A stretch of 64,000 bases of DNA from Flavobacterium sp. ACN2 (GCF_002303885.1 NZ_MRCM01000011.1:1-64000), one strand, 5' to 3'. Counted from the stretch's first letter, positions 16,700-25,115 are shown. Notes: a model not told the origin generated them from the letters alone. Numbers and translations are program-made.

Positions 16700-17134
16700 T
16701 TAGATATTTGATAGTGCTTTTTCCAATTCTTTTTCTTGAGAAATTTGCGTAAGCTTCAATTTCTGAATTGTAACTTCATTCTCTTTGGTTTTTATTTTTT
16801 GCTTTTGAATCTCTTCTTCAGAAACGGATGTAGTGGTGATTTTGTTTTCGATTTTCTGATTGGCCTTTTCCAACTTTTCAATTTTATCTCTAGTCGATTT
16901 TAACTGGTTTTCAGCCTTGGCGAGAGTGTTCTTTTTGGTTTCCAACTCTTTCTGTTCTTTTTTGAGAACAGCAATTTTATCATCAAGTTTTTTATAATTT
17001 TCTTTAAGAACTTGCTGTGTTTGAGCTTCGTTCTTCTTTATTTGATTTTCTTGATCAGAATTGGTTTGTTGTGCAAAAATGGACTGAGAGCCTAGTAGTA
17101 ATAAAAAAGCAAAGGTTTTAAAAATTGTCTTCAT
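16700..17134 (-). CDS. Secreted coiled-coil protein
   Basis: A 144-residue protein with a signal peptide (about 1-21, ending IFAQ). The rest is a continuous Lys/Glu/Gln-rich helix with heptad-like spacing, predicted to be a periplasmic coiled coil. No enzymatic domain was seen; the family is unknown to me. Its upstream region holds the first copy of the direct repeat that also flanks the neighbouring DUF2185-like gene. Confidence 0.7.
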   Translation of the reverse strand: MKTIFKTFAFLLLLGSQSIFAQQTNSDQENQIKKNEAQTQQVLKENYKKLDDKIAVLKKEQKELETKKNTLAKAENQLKSTRDKIEKLEKANQKIENKITTTSVSEEEIQKQKIKTKENEVTIQKLKLTQISQEKELEKALSNI

Positions 17135-17199
17135 GATTGTATTAAATTTTATGAAGACGAATTTATTTGAATAGAGTTTAAGAAGTGTCCATTCAAAGA

Positions 17200-17226
17200 T
17201 TTTAAAACAACAGAATAAGGCAAAAA
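17200..17226. repeat. Direct repeat, left copy
   Basis: A 27-bp copy (TTTTAAAACAACAGAATAAG then GCAAAAA) that recurs at 18134-18161 with a one-base indel. The pair flanks the DUF2185-like gene. Weaker similarity extends leftwards (AATTTATTT and GAGTTTA in both). Confidence 0.8.
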
Positions 17227-17263
17227 GTTTATTTGTTGCTAGATGTTGGTTTTGTATTAAAAT

Positions 17264-17279
17264 GGTTTTACGTGGAACA
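17264..17279. promoter_or_regulatory. Degenerate parS-like site
   Basis: GGTTTTACGTGGAACA has one core mismatch (C to T at position 6) and one outer mismatch. It is the furthest parS-like sequence from the mnmG cluster in this window. Confidence 0.4.
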
Positions 17280-17297
17280 TTCTTAATCTATGAGATT

Positions 17298-18065
17298 TTA
17301 ACTATTGAAGGTTATGTTTTTCCAAGTAGAAATTGCCCAGTCTAAATCACTTTTCTCATCAAAATAAAATGCTGTTTGAATTACTTTTTGATCTACTATA
17401 GAAAAGCCAATAATCAAGTTGTAAGTTTTATTTTTATCAGTTTCTTCTATTAAATATCCAATTCTAAAGACTTCCGAATCAGAAAAATCAAATTGTTGTA
17501 ATGTTTTAGATTTTGTCTGATCTCTATTTTCAACGTCTTTTTTGTATTCTTCAAAAAGCGCTTCCCTATTTAGATTAGAATTCCAAATAGAAAGTCTAAT
17601 AGACTTATTTCCAGTTGTATAATATAAAGTTCCATCTTCTTCTATAGATCTTTCAAAAAGATTATTTATCTCAATCGACCATTCTTTTGTTAAACGGTTA
17701 GTTATCATGAAATCATCTTCCAAATCAAAATCGGTGACTTTGTACCAATCCGAGTTGTCATCGGCTCTCTCGTAGACAGAACCAATTCCTTTTAATAAAA
17801 TATTTTCGAGAGAAGGATCAATTTTAAGAATTGTAGACGCACTATATATTCCGATATTATTTGGATCATCAGTATATTCCTCAGATTCAAAGCCTGTAAA
17901 AATTCTCCAGCCGCTATCTTCGGAGCGGGCTCTTTTTTCTCTATACAGAAAACGTGGTTTAATGTTTTGATCAACAATCATTTTCGAAACCATAAGACCG
18001 CCAATCGCTGGGAAGTTTTCGAAATTATTTTCGTTAGACTTATTATTCGTTTTGAAGAATTTCAT
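17298..18065 (-). CDS. DUF2185 (Imm33-like) domain protein
   Basis: A 255-residue cytoplasmic-looking protein. Residues about 25-110 resemble the DUF2185/Imm33-like domain (GGLMVSKMIVDQ, then SGWRIFTGFESEEYTDDPNN and IGIYSASTIL), a family met in polymorphic-toxin immunity proteins and in free-standing regulators. Residues about 125-255 form a second beta-rich domain I do not recognise. No toxin gene lies beside it. It is flanked by direct repeats of about 27 bp, which suggests an inserted accessory gene. Confidence 0.65.
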   Translation of the reverse strand: MKFFKTNNKSNENNFENFPAIGGLMVSKMIVDQNIKPRFLYREKRARSEDSGWRIFTGFESEEYTDDPNNIGIYSASTILKIDPSLENILLKGIGSVYERADDNSDWYKVTDFDLEDDFMITNRLTKEWSIEINNLFERSIEEDGTLYYTTGNKSIRLSIWNSNLNREALFEEYKKDVENRDQTKSKTLQQFDFSDSEVFRIGYLIEETDKNKTYNLIIGFSIVDQKVIQTAFYFDEKSDLDWAISTWKNITFNS

Positions 18066-18133
18066 TTAATTGTTCCTTTTATATAAATTATAAAATTAAA
18101 GGCTAATAATTTATTTACGAGGGAGTTTAGGTT

Positions 18134-18161
18134 TTAAAAACAACAGAATAAGGCAAAAAAA
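18134..18161. repeat. Direct repeat, right copy
   Basis: The partner of 17200-17226, identical except for one extra A. It partly overlaps the U-run region of the HU/SPOR gene's terminator. Confidence 0.8.
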
Positions 18162-18186
18162 ATCCTGCTCTTTCGAACAGGATTAA
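18155..18186 (-). terminator. Terminator of the HU/SPOR gene
   Basis: On the minus strand, AATCCTG and CAGGATT (18163-18169 with 18180-18186) with a 10-nt loop are followed by a run of eight or more U (plus-strand A at 18157-18164). Confidence 0.85.
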
Positions 18187-18194
18187 AAGGTATT

Positions 18195-19166
18195 TTATAG
18201 ATTTTCGACCAGAATCCAAGCTTGTGGATTTTCGCCTTTTTGTATTTCTTTTTGAGCTTGTTCTGCTTCTTTCATTGTAGCATAGCTTCCGTACAAAACA
18301 GGAAATAAACCGTGTTTGTTTTCTTTTAGCATTCTAGCTTTGAAACCATCTTTAATTAATTGATTATAAGCTTTTCTAGCATTTTGTTCACTTCTAAAAG
18401 CACCGGCCATAATGTGGTAAGGCATTGTGGTTTCGACAGTTTCAACAGCAGCAGAATCTACAGAAAGAGTTACAGCTGGAAGTGGACTTTTGATAAAGAA
18501 AGTGGCTTCTTGAATTTTGTTTTGCACTTTTTTCTGAACCGCTTGTTCTACAACAAGTGTTTGGTTATCAATTTGATTTTGGTATAATGGATAACCAATG
18601 CTTCCTGTAATTCCTAGTCCTAAAACAAGAATTGCAGCATATCGCAAGAACGGATTCGAAGATTTGGTTTCTTCTTCACTTTCGTATATTAAAACAGCAT
18701 CTTTTTCTTTTGCTGCAATCTTTTCGATTTTTTTCTCGAATGCCTCTTTTTTCACCATTGGAGAAACAAAAGGACTCAGTCCAAAAGAAGCAGCTAAATA
18801 GTTGGTCTGATCGTTTGGCTTGAAAACAATGTTACTTTCAGAATTTAAACGTAGTTCTCCAATATTTTTTAAAAGAATTACGCCATCTTCTTCTAATGCT
18901 TTTTTCCAATTCAAAATTTCAAAAGCAATCGCGCTAACAGCAAAACCATAAGATGTTTTTTCTGCTTGTGCAATATGATTTGCCAACAATCCGTCATTAT
19001 TTTTGATACGGCTGTTGAAAGAAATGGTTTTTTTTGGTGGAAAAAACGAATTAGTGCTTTCATTTAGCTGCGCCGAATGAGTTTCTGTTAAAAATGCACC
19101 AAACCCTGGAACCGTTACACACTGATAACGATACAATAACTGTGAGATATATACTTCGATTTTCAT
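18195..19166 (-). CDS. HU-domain / SPOR-domain membrane protein
   Basis: A 323-residue protein. The N-terminal about 130 residues match the paired HU-type (CCDC81-like) domains of Bacteroidota (VTVPGFGAFLTETHSAQL, then FNSRIKNNDGLLANHIAQ). One membrane helix (about 178-198) is followed by a C-terminal SPOR domain (about 250-322) that binds denuded peptidoglycan. It may link DNA or another cytoplasmic partner to the septal wall. A longer start (19184) exists, but a -33/-7 promoter sits at 19172-19200, so MKIEVYIS at 19166 is preferred and the transcript would be leaderless. Confidence 0.85.
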   Translation of the reverse strand: MKIEVYISQLLYRYQCVTVPGFGAFLTETHSAQLNESTNSFFPPKKTISFNSRIKNNDGLLANHIAQAEKTSYGFAVSAIAFEILNWKKALEEDGVILLKNIGELRLNSESNIVFKPNDQTNYLAASFGLSPFVSPMVKKEAFEKKIEKIAAKEKDAVLIYESEEETKSSNPFLRYAAILVLGLGITGSIGYPLYQNQIDNQTLVVEQAVQKKVQNKIQEATFFIKSPLPAVTLSVDSAAVETVETTMPYHIMAGAFRSEQNARKAYNQLIKDGFKARMLKENKHGLFPVLYGSYATMKEAEQAQKEIQKGENPQAWILVENL

Positions 19167-19171
19167 AGTAA

Positions 19172-19200
19172 CAAAGTTAGACAACGCGTATAGTTATCAA
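19172..19200 (-). promoter_or_regulatory. Promoter of the HU/SPOR gene
   Basis: On the minus strand, TTG (19198-19200), an 18-bp spacer, then TAACTTTG (19172-19179), an exact consensus. The -7 box ends 5 bp before the ATG at 19166, implying transcription from or next to the start codon. Confidence 0.65.
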
Positions 19201-19391
19201 AATTTTATTCACAATTTTTATTAACAATTCAGAATTATTTTTAGACAATTCGTTTTCAATTAATTAAGTGGTTGGTTTTTCTTATTTAAAAAGCATTACA
19301 ACAATTATTTTTAAAATTTATTAAGAAATTACTTTGTTTTATAGATATTTGCGCCTCATAAAAAGTAGATTTATTTTTTCTATTTTACATA

Positions 19392-20504
19392 ATGTTAAAA
19401 ACAATGACCGATCAGGAATTATTTAATTTACTTGCCTTATTAAAGGTTGATGGAGTGGGAGATATAATGGGCAAAAAATTGCTTAATTCTTTTGGTGATG
19501 CCTCGGCTATTTTTAAAGCTAAAAATTCGCAATTAGCAGCTGTTGACGGAATTGGAAGTGTTTTATTGAAAAATCTGAAAGATAAAAGTGTTTTTGAGAA
19601 AGCAGATAAAGAACTTTCGTTTATTAAAAATAACAATATTCAGGTTTCTTTTTTTCAGGATGAAAACTACCCGGAACGGCTTAAGCATTGCATTGATGCA
19701 CCAATTCTGATTTTTACCGCTGGAAATCTGGATTTCAAAAACAAAAAAATAATTAGCATTGTTGGTACTCGTCAGATTACTTCTTATGGAACCGATTTCT
19801 GTAAAAAATTGATAGAAGATATTGCTCCTCTTGATCCTGTAATTGTAAGCGGATTTGCTTATGGAGTTGACATCGTGGCGCATCAGGCAGCAATGGATTT
19901 TAATTTGCAAACTGTTGGTGTACTGGCTCATGGCTTAAATCAAATTTACCCGAGAACTCATAAAAAGTACATGGCCAGAATGGAAGAGAAGGGAGGATTC
20001 ATAACCGAGTTTTGGAGTGATTCGAATCCGGATAAAGAAAAATTTGTTCGCCGAAATCGTATTGTTGCTGGGATGACTGAAGCTACAATCGTGATAGAAT
20101 CTGCTGACAAAGGCGGATCTTTAATAACGGCAAATATGGCTAATGATTACAATCGGGATGTTTTTGCAGTGCCAGGACGAGTGACTGACAAGTATAGCCA
20201 GGGCTGTAATAATTTAATTAAAACTCAGAAAGCAAATGTGTTAACAAGTGCCGCAGATTTGATTTATATGTTGAATTGGGATATTAAAGAAAATCCAAAA
20301 ATGATTCAGAAACAGCTTTTTGTAGAATTGGAACCCGTAGAACAAACGATTTATGATTTTCTCCAGAAAAACGGAAAGGAATTATTGGACATCATTGCAA
20401 TTGAATGTGATATTCCAATCTTCAAACTATCTGGAATTCTGATTGGTATGGAATTAAAAGGCGTTATAAGACCACTTCCTGGAAAACTTTTTGAGTCAAT
20501 TTAA
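19392..20504 (+). CDS. dprA: DNA-processing protein DprA (Smf)
   Basis: A 370-residue protein that loads RecA onto incoming single-stranded DNA in transformation. N-terminal helix-hairpin-helix region (about 15-60), then the Rossmann-like DNA_processg_A domain (about 85-295) with SIVGTRQITSYG, VSGFAYGVDIVAHQAAM and GSLITANMA. A C-terminal winged-helix domain follows (about 310-370). An alternative start is the ATG at 19404 (MTDQELF). It is divergent from the HU/SPOR gene. Confidence 0.95.
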   Translation: MLKTMTDQELFNLLALLKVDGVGDIMGKKLLNSFGDASAIFKAKNSQLAAVDGIGSVLLKNLKDKSVFEKADKELSFIKNNNIQVSFFQDENYPERLKHCIDAPILIFTAGNLDFKNKKIISIVGTRQITSYGTDFCKKLIEDIAPLDPVIVSGFAYGVDIVAHQAAMDFNLQTVGVLAHGLNQIYPRTHKKYMARMEEKGGFITEFWSDSNPDKEKFVRRNRIVAGMTEATIVIESADKGGSLITANMANDYNRDVFAVPGRVTDKYSQGCNNLIKTQKANVLTSAADLIYMLNWDIKENPKMIQKQLFVELEPVEQTIYDFLQKNGKELLDIIAIECDIPIFKLSGILIGMELKGVIRPLPGKLFESI

Positions 20505-20522
20505 CGCAGAAAATCCTATATA

Positions 20523-20645
20523 TTATTTTCTTATAAAGTGCTTGTACAATCGATATAAAATGTAAATAAGCAATAAGCCAAAAACGATATTTAGAATTTG
20601 AAATACATACGGCGGAACATTGTAATCTTCAATATACTTATCCAT
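20523..20645 (-). CDS. Small single-span membrane protein
   Basis: A 40-residue frame starting MDKYIEDYNVPPYVFQILNI, with one hydrophobic helix (about 15-34) and a basic tail (YKHFIRK). The start at 20645 has an AAAAAAG stretch upstream; a longer in-frame start at 20726 would run through the trpS terminator and is rejected. It lies downstream of trpS on the same strand. The composition looks like a real small membrane protein. The function is unknown. Confidence 0.55.
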   Translation of the reverse strand: MDKYIEDYNVPPYVFQILNIVFGLLLIYILYRLYKHFIRK

Positions 20646-20711
20646 CTTTTTTATTTTTAAGAGGTTAATATACTTGAAGTTACAAAAAATAATTGAAATG
20701 AATATTAAAAG

Positions 20712-20746
20712 AAAAACGCTGACCAATTTTAAAATGATCAGCGTTT
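20712..20746 (-). terminator. Terminator after trpS
   Basis: Stem AAACGCTGA/TCAGCGTTT (20714-20722 with 20738-20746) with flanking A/T runs, directly downstream of the trpS stop on the minus strand. Confidence 0.8.
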
Positions 20747-20771
20747 CTTTGAAAACATTTTTTAGATGGAA

Positions 20772-21746
20772 TTATTTTCCAAATCCTAAAACCTCTCTAA
20801 CCTTTGCCAAAACACCATCGGCAATAACCGAAGCTTTTGCAGCGCCTTTTTTCAACAAAGCGTCAACTTCTTCAAGGTTGTTGATATAGTAGTTATATTT
20901 TTCTCTTTCTGTTTTAAATTTCTCTGTAATCAATTCAAACAAAGCTTGTTTCGCGTGACCGTAACCGTAATTTCCGCCTAAATAGTTTGCTCTCATTTGG
21001 GCAGTTTGCTCTTCATTTGCTAGCAATGAATAAATAGCAAAAGCATTACAAGTGTCTGGATTTTTTGGATCTTCAAGTGGAGTCGAATCAGTTTCAATAC
21101 TCATTACTTGTTTGCGTAATGTTTTGTCGTCCAAGAAAATATTGATGATATTGTTTGCAGATTTACTCATTTTTCCTCCGTTAGTTCCCGGTATCAGCAT
21201 AATGTTTTCCTCAATTTTAGCTTCTGGAAGAACAAAAGTTTCACCCATCTGGTGATTGAAACGAGCCGCAACATCACGAGTAATTTCTAAATGCTGCAAC
21301 TGATCTTTTCCAACAGGAACAAATTCAGCATCATACAATAAAATATCGGCAGCCATTAGCATAGGATATGTGAAAAGTCCAGCGTTAACATCATCTAAAC
21401 GATCAGCTTTATCTTTGAAAGAGTGTGCTAATGTCAATCTTTGAAATGGAAAAAAACAGCTCAAATACCAAGTCAATTCTGTAGTTTGAACCACATCAGA
21501 TTGTCTGTAAAAAGTAACTTTGTCAGGATTTAAACCACACGCAAGCCAAGCCGCAGCTGTGCTAAAGGTGTTTTCTCTTAAAGTTTTTCCGTCTTTAATC
21601 TGTGTGATGGAATGCAAATCGGCAATAAACAAATAAGATTCATTTGCTGGATCGTTTGATAATTCGATTGCCGGAATAATTGCTCCTAATAAATTTCCTA
21701 AATGCGGTGTTCCTGTACTTTGAACACCAGTAAGTATTTTTGCCAT
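20772..21746 (-). CDS. trpS: Tryptophan--tRNA ligase
   Basis: A 324-residue class I aminoacyl-tRNA synthetase charging tRNA-Trp. The HIGH-like motif appears in TGTPHLGNLLGA (residues about 10-21) and KMSKS in GGKMSKSANN (about 190-199). The length is usual for bacterial TrpRS. A GAACTTTG sequence 20 bp upstream of the start resembles a -7 box with one mismatch. Confidence 0.97.
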   Translation of the reverse strand: MAKILTGVQSTGTPHLGNLLGAIIPAIELSNDPANESYLFIADLHSITQIKDGKTLRENTFSTAAAWLACGLNPDKVTFYRQSDVVQTTELTWYLSCFFPFQRLTLAHSFKDKADRLDDVNAGLFTYPMLMAADILLYDAEFVPVGKDQLQHLEITRDVAARFNHQMGETFVLPEAKIEENIMLIPGTNGGKMSKSANNIINIFLDDKTLRKQVMSIETDSTPLEDPKNPDTCNAFAIYSLLANEEQTAQMRANYLGGNYGYGHAKQALFELITEKFKTEREKYNYYINNLEEVDALLKKGAAKASVIADGVLAKVREVLGFGK

Positions 21747-21790
21747 TCTAGTTTTTTCTTAGATGCAAAGTTCGTGAAGTTTTTTATAAC

Positions 21791-21971
21791 CGCAAAGCAC
21801 ACAAAGATTTTACGCAAAGCGCGCAAAGATTTTTCACTATGTTTTTTCCAAGATTTAAATGTTCTGCCACAGATTAAAAAGATTTTCGCAGATTTTTTAA
21901 AATCCATTTAATCATTTAAATCTGTGTCTACGAACTTGTGGCCTTTGCGTAAAATCTTTGTGTGCTTTGCG
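21791..21971. repeat. Inverted-repeat intergenic element (29-bp arms)
   Basis: Perfect 29-bp inverted arms at 21791-21819 and 21943-21971 (built from CGCAAAG and CACAAAG) are separated by 123 bp. The middle holds CCACAGATTAAAA/AAATCTGTG-like sequence similar to the element at 25048-25111. It lies between divergent trpS and plsC, so it is not simply a terminator. No transposase or coding capacity was seen. Confidence 0.75.
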
Positions 21972-22001
21972 TTAGAAAAGATGTTACACTTAGAAAAAAT
22001 C

Positions 22002-22035
22002 TTGTTTAAAATTCATTTCGGTTTTCTTACATTTG
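22002..22035 (+). promoter_or_regulatory. Promoter of plsC
   Basis: TTG (22002-22004), a 23-bp spacer, then TACATTTG (22028-22035). The box ends 5 bp before the ATG at 22041, so the message is probably leaderless. It also argues against the longer start at 21924. Confidence 0.55.
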
Positions 22036-22040
22036 AAGCT

Positions 22041-22784
22041 ATGAAAATATTTAAAATTACTTTTTGGATTCTTTGGAGAGTTTGGTTTTACGTTTTGATG
22101 GCCATTCCAATACTCATTATGTTACCTTTTCTGGTAGTTTCTATCCTTTCTGAGAAAGGATATCCATATTTCTTTAAAATGGCCCGCATTTGGGCTAAAT
22201 TCATCCTTTTCGGAATGGGTTTCTTTTATACCGTAAAACGTGAACAGAAGCTCATTAAAGGCAAAAGTTACATGATCGTGGCCAATCACACCTCAATGAC
22301 CGATATTATGCTTACGTTGGCTTTAATTAAAAATCCGTTTGTTTTTGTTGGGAAGAAAGAGCTGGTAAAGATTCCGCTTTTTGGATTTTTCTATAAAAGA
22401 ACTTGTATTCTAGTTGACAGAAGTTCGTCTAAAAGTAAAAATGAAGTTTTTAAAAGAGCTCAAAATAGATTAAATCAAGGTTTAAGTATTTGCATTTTCC
22501 CAGAGGGTGGAGTTCCAGATGACGAAAGCATATTGCTGGATGAGTTTAAAGACGGCGCATTTAGATTGGCGATCGATCATCAGATTCCGATTGTGCCGAT
22601 TGTTTATCCAGATAGTAAGGAACGTTTTTCGTATACTTTTTTGAGCGGAAGTCCAGGAAAAATGCGCGCGCGAATTTTACCTTTCGTAGAAACAAAAGGA
22701 TTGACAAGCGACAACAGAAAAGAATTAAGAGATCAAGTTAGAAACATGATTTATAATGGTTTAATGGATTATCAAAAGGAATAA
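22041..22784 (+). CDS. plsC: 1-acyl-sn-glycerol-3-phosphate acyltransferase
   Basis: A 247-residue PlsC-family enzyme that transfers an acyl chain to lysophosphatidic acid in phospholipid synthesis. An N-terminal membrane helix (about 10-35) precedes the catalytic HTSMTD (HxxxxD, about 82-87). The substrate-binding FPEGG is near 153-157. The start at 22041 is chosen because the upstream 39-codon extension covers a repeat element and a promoter. Confidence 0.92.
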   Translation: MKIFKITFWILWRVWFYVLMAIPILIMLPFLVVSILSEKGYPYFFKMARIWAKFILFGMGFFYTVKREQKLIKGKSYMIVANHTSMTDIMLTLALIKNPFVFVGKKELVKIPLFGFFYKRTCILVDRSSSKSKNEVFKRAQNRLNQGLSICIFPEGGVPDDESILLDEFKDGAFRLAIDHQIPIVPIVYPDSKERFSYTFLSGSPGKMRARILPFVETKGLTSDNRKELRDQVRNMIYNGLMDYQKE

Positions 22785-22808
22785 CCATAAAAACATTATG
22801 TAAAATAC

Positions 22809-22845
22809 AAAAGCCGGTAGATTTAATTATCTACCGGCTTTTCTT
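22809..22845 (+). terminator. Terminator after plsC
   Basis: A 14-bp stem AAAAGCCGGTAGAT/ATCTACCGGCTTTT with a 6-nt loop and T-run. Confidence 0.9.
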
Positions 22846-23101
22846 TGAATTAAAAACCCCCTATTTTTATTCAAAAGTTATTATCTGTGAATTATCTTTT
22901 CTGAAATAAAACGTAATACTTTTTTAAATCTTAATTTGGTTTTTCTTCGGTTTTTACTGTACAACAATTCCATTTTTTCTTTCATGGTTAAAAATATTAA
23001 TGGTTGATAATAAAGAGTTTAGTTAATAACTCAAGTTAATGTCACATTATTATAGATGTAGAAAAATTAAAAAGGTTGCGTCAAAATTTAAAAAATTTGA
23101 T

Positions 23102-23134
23102 AAAACCCGTCAGATGAAGATGCCAACGGGTTTT
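23102..23134 (+). terminator. Terminator-like hairpin in the plsC-recA gap
   Basis: Stem AAAACCCGT/ACGGGTTTT with a 15-nt loop and T-run. No coding gene precedes it closely, so it may end a small RNA that includes the GGTTGCGT motif. Confidence 0.6.
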
Positions 23135-23275
23135 TAATCAAATAACCAACCAACGTAAATTCTAAAAAAAACTCGAAATTGATATATGGCAGTACCAATT
23201 ATAAACTGCTTTTTTATAGAGATGGAAGTTTTGTAAAAAGGTTGCGTGAAAATTTCATATTTATTTCAAAAAATA

Positions 23276-23312
23276 AAAAAAGCCGAGTAATTTTTATATC
23301 ACTCGGCTTTTT
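23276..23312. terminator. Terminator of recA (bidirectional)
   Basis: Stem AAAAAGCCGAGT/ACTCGGCTTTTT with a 12-nt loop, downstream of recA on the minus strand and also usable on plus. Confidence 0.85.
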
Positions 23313-23338
23313 AAAAGCGTCTTTTTTCGACTTATTTT

Positions 23339-24346
23339 TTAGGCATTTGCCAATTCTTTTATGTGTTCTTTAATTTTAATTTCCAGTTCTTCAGCAAGTT
23401 CTGGATTATCTTTAATTAAAGTTTTAACAGCGTCACGACCTTGACCTAATTTTGTATCGCCGTAGCTAAACCAAGATCCTGCTTTTTTAACGATATCAAA
23501 TTCAACTGCTAAGTCTAAGATTTCACCCGTTTTAGAAACACCTTCTCCGTACATAATGTCAAATTCGGCAGTTTTAAATGGTGGTGCAACTTTGTTTTTA
23601 ACGATTTTTACTTTAGTTCTGTTTCCGATTACATTTTCACCATCTTTAATTTGAGCAGAACGACGAATATCTAAACGAACAGAAGCGTAAAATTTAAGTG
23701 CGTTACCTCCAGTTGTAGTTTCTGGATTTCCGAACATAACACCAATTTTTTCACGAAGCTGGTTGATAAAGAAAACAGTACAGTTTGTTTTACTGATAGT
23801 TCCAGTAAGTTTTCTCAATGCTTGAGACATCAAACGTGCGTGAAGACCCATTTTAGAATCTCCCATTTCACCTTCAATTTCACTTTTTGGAGTTAAAGCC
23901 GCCACAGAGTCAATTACAACAATGTCTATAGCTCCAGAACGAATTAGGTTTTCGGCAATTTCTAAAGCTTGCTCTCCGTTGTCTGGTTGAGAAATAATTA
24001 AGTTCTCGATATCAACATTTAATTTCTCAGCATAATTTCTATCAAATGCGTGCTCGGCATCGATAAAGGCAGCAATACCACCTGCTTTTTGAGCTTCTGC
24101 AATAGCGTGAAGCGTCAAAGTTGTTTTTCCAGAAGATTCTGGACCATATATTTCGATAATTCTTCCTTTAGGATATCCGTTTACTCCAAGAGCTAAGTCA
24201 ACACCTAGTGAGCCAGAAGAAATCGTTTCTACTTCTACAATGGCTCTGTCGCCCATTTTCATTACGGTTCCTTTTCCGTAGGTTTTGTCAAGTTTGTCAA
24301 GCGTTAATTGTAGTGCTTTTAATTTGGCTTCTTTCTCTGAACTCAT
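23339..24346 (-). CDS. recA: Recombinase RecA
   Basis: A 335-residue strand-exchange ATPase for homologous recombination and SOS induction. Walker [10 protein letters not shown] is at residues 68-76. Loop regions [28 protein letters not shown] are intact. The length and ends are normal. It is the last gene of the minus-strand group holB-doxX-thioesterase-recA, but a 143-bp gap with no clear -7 box separates it from the thioesterase gene. No LexA-type operator could be recognised. Confidence 0.98.
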   Translation of the reverse strand: MSSEKEAKLKALQLTLDKLDKTYGKGTVMKMGDRAIVEVETISSGSLGVDLALGVNGYPKGRIIEIYGPESSGKTTLTLHAIAEAQKAGGIAAFIDAEHAFDRNYAEKLNVDIENLIISQPDNGEQALEIAENLIRSGAIDIVVIDSVAALTPKSEIEGEMGDSKMGLHARLMSQALRKLTGTISKTNCTVFFINQLREKIGVMFGNPETTTGGNALKFYASVRLDIRRSAQIKDGENVIGNRTKVKIVKNKVAPPFKTAEFDIMYGEGVSKTGEILDLAVEFDIVKKAGSWFSYGDTKLGQGRDAVKTLIKDNPELAEELEIKIKEHIKELANA

Positions 24347-24489
24347 TTTTTTCTAATATCTAAATTATTGTTTTGTCTTTCTGGATAAAAATAAGAAAAT
24401 TCTTCTGTAATCTTATTGATCTGTTTTATAATTTGTAAAATTACTTCTTTTTTTGAAGTTTGATTGTTCCAAATTGTCACAAAATCGTT

Positions 24490-24999
24490 CTATAAAAATA
24501 AAGCCTTTAATTCTGTAGCATCAGAAGGTTTTATTTTGCCAGCAAGCAATAAACTCAATTGTTTGCGACGAAGCGCTGCATCAAATCGCTGAATTTCTAG
24601 CTCGGTTTCTGGAATAATTGCTGGAACTTCAACTGGTCTTCCGGTATCGTCAACAGCAACGAAGGTGTAAATTGCTTCGTTGGCTTTGGTTCTGTTTCCA
24701 GATTCGCGGTCTTCTACCCATACGTCAATAAAAACTTCCATCGAACTTTTGAATGATCTTGAAACTTTTGCCTCTACGGTTACAACGCTTCCAAGCGAAA
24801 TGGCTCTGTTGAAAGCAACGTGATTTACAGAAGCCGTTACTACAATTCGGCGCGAATGCCTGCGGGCTGCAATACTTGCGGCGCGATCCATTCTGGCTAA
24901 TAATTCACCACCAAAAAGATTGTTTAAAGGATTTGTTTCGCTCGGTAAAACTAAATCAGTTAAAATAGTTAGGGATTCTGAAGGATGTTTTGGATTCAT
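24490..24999 (-). CDS. Acyl-CoA thioesterase (YciA/ACOT7-like hotdog)
   Basis: A 169-residue hotdog-fold protein that hydrolyses acyl-CoA thioesters. The family signature NNLFGGELLARMDRAASIAARRH is at about residues 22-44. The central VNHVAFNRAISLG strand region and a conserved YTFVAVDD segment follow. The chain length preference is unknown. Downstream of it lies recA; upstream an inverted-repeat element separates it from doxX. Confidence 0.92.
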   Translation of the reverse strand: MNPKHPSESLTILTDLVLPSETNPLNNLFGGELLARMDRAASIAARRHSRRIVVTASVNHVAFNRAISLGSVVTVEAKVSRSFKSSMEVFIDVWVEDRESGNRTKANEAIYTFVAVDDTGRPVEVPAIIPETELEIQRFDAALRRKQLSLLLAGKIKPSDATELKALFL

Positions 25000-25047
25000 T
25001 TTTTTAAATAAAATTTGTTTTAACGCCTATAATAAAAAGGCTTTTTT

Positions 25048-25111
25048 TGCCACAGATTTCACAGATTAAAATGATTAAAAAAATCTGTGAGAATCTGTGA
25101 AATCTGTGGCA
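25048..25111. repeat. Inverted repeat of CACAGATT units
   Basis: Perfect 20-bp arms (25048-25067 with 25092-25111) each contain two 9-bp CACAGATT units. The 24-nt loop holds further partial units. It lies between two codirectional genes and may act as a terminator or be a dispersed repeat. Related sequence occurs at 21860-21935. Confidence 0.8.
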
Positions 25112-25115
25112 TATT

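Larger units (their letters stand above)
22785..23338. other. Non-coding gap with three terminator hairpins and a duplicated motif
   Basis: The 554-bp gap between plsC and recA contains the terminators described separately and two copies of AAAAAGGTTGCGTSAAAATT, at 23069-23089 and 23235-23255. Each copy lies 12-20 bp upstream of a terminator hairpin. A minus-strand frame of 34 codons (22881-22985, MKEKMELLYSKNRRKTKLRF...) is very basic and could be a small protein, but the evidence is weak. Confidence 0.6.

Noticed and set aside
21924..22040. Longer N-terminus for plsC
   Set aside because: The extra 39 codons run through a repeat element and a promoter. The family's N-terminus starts at 22041.
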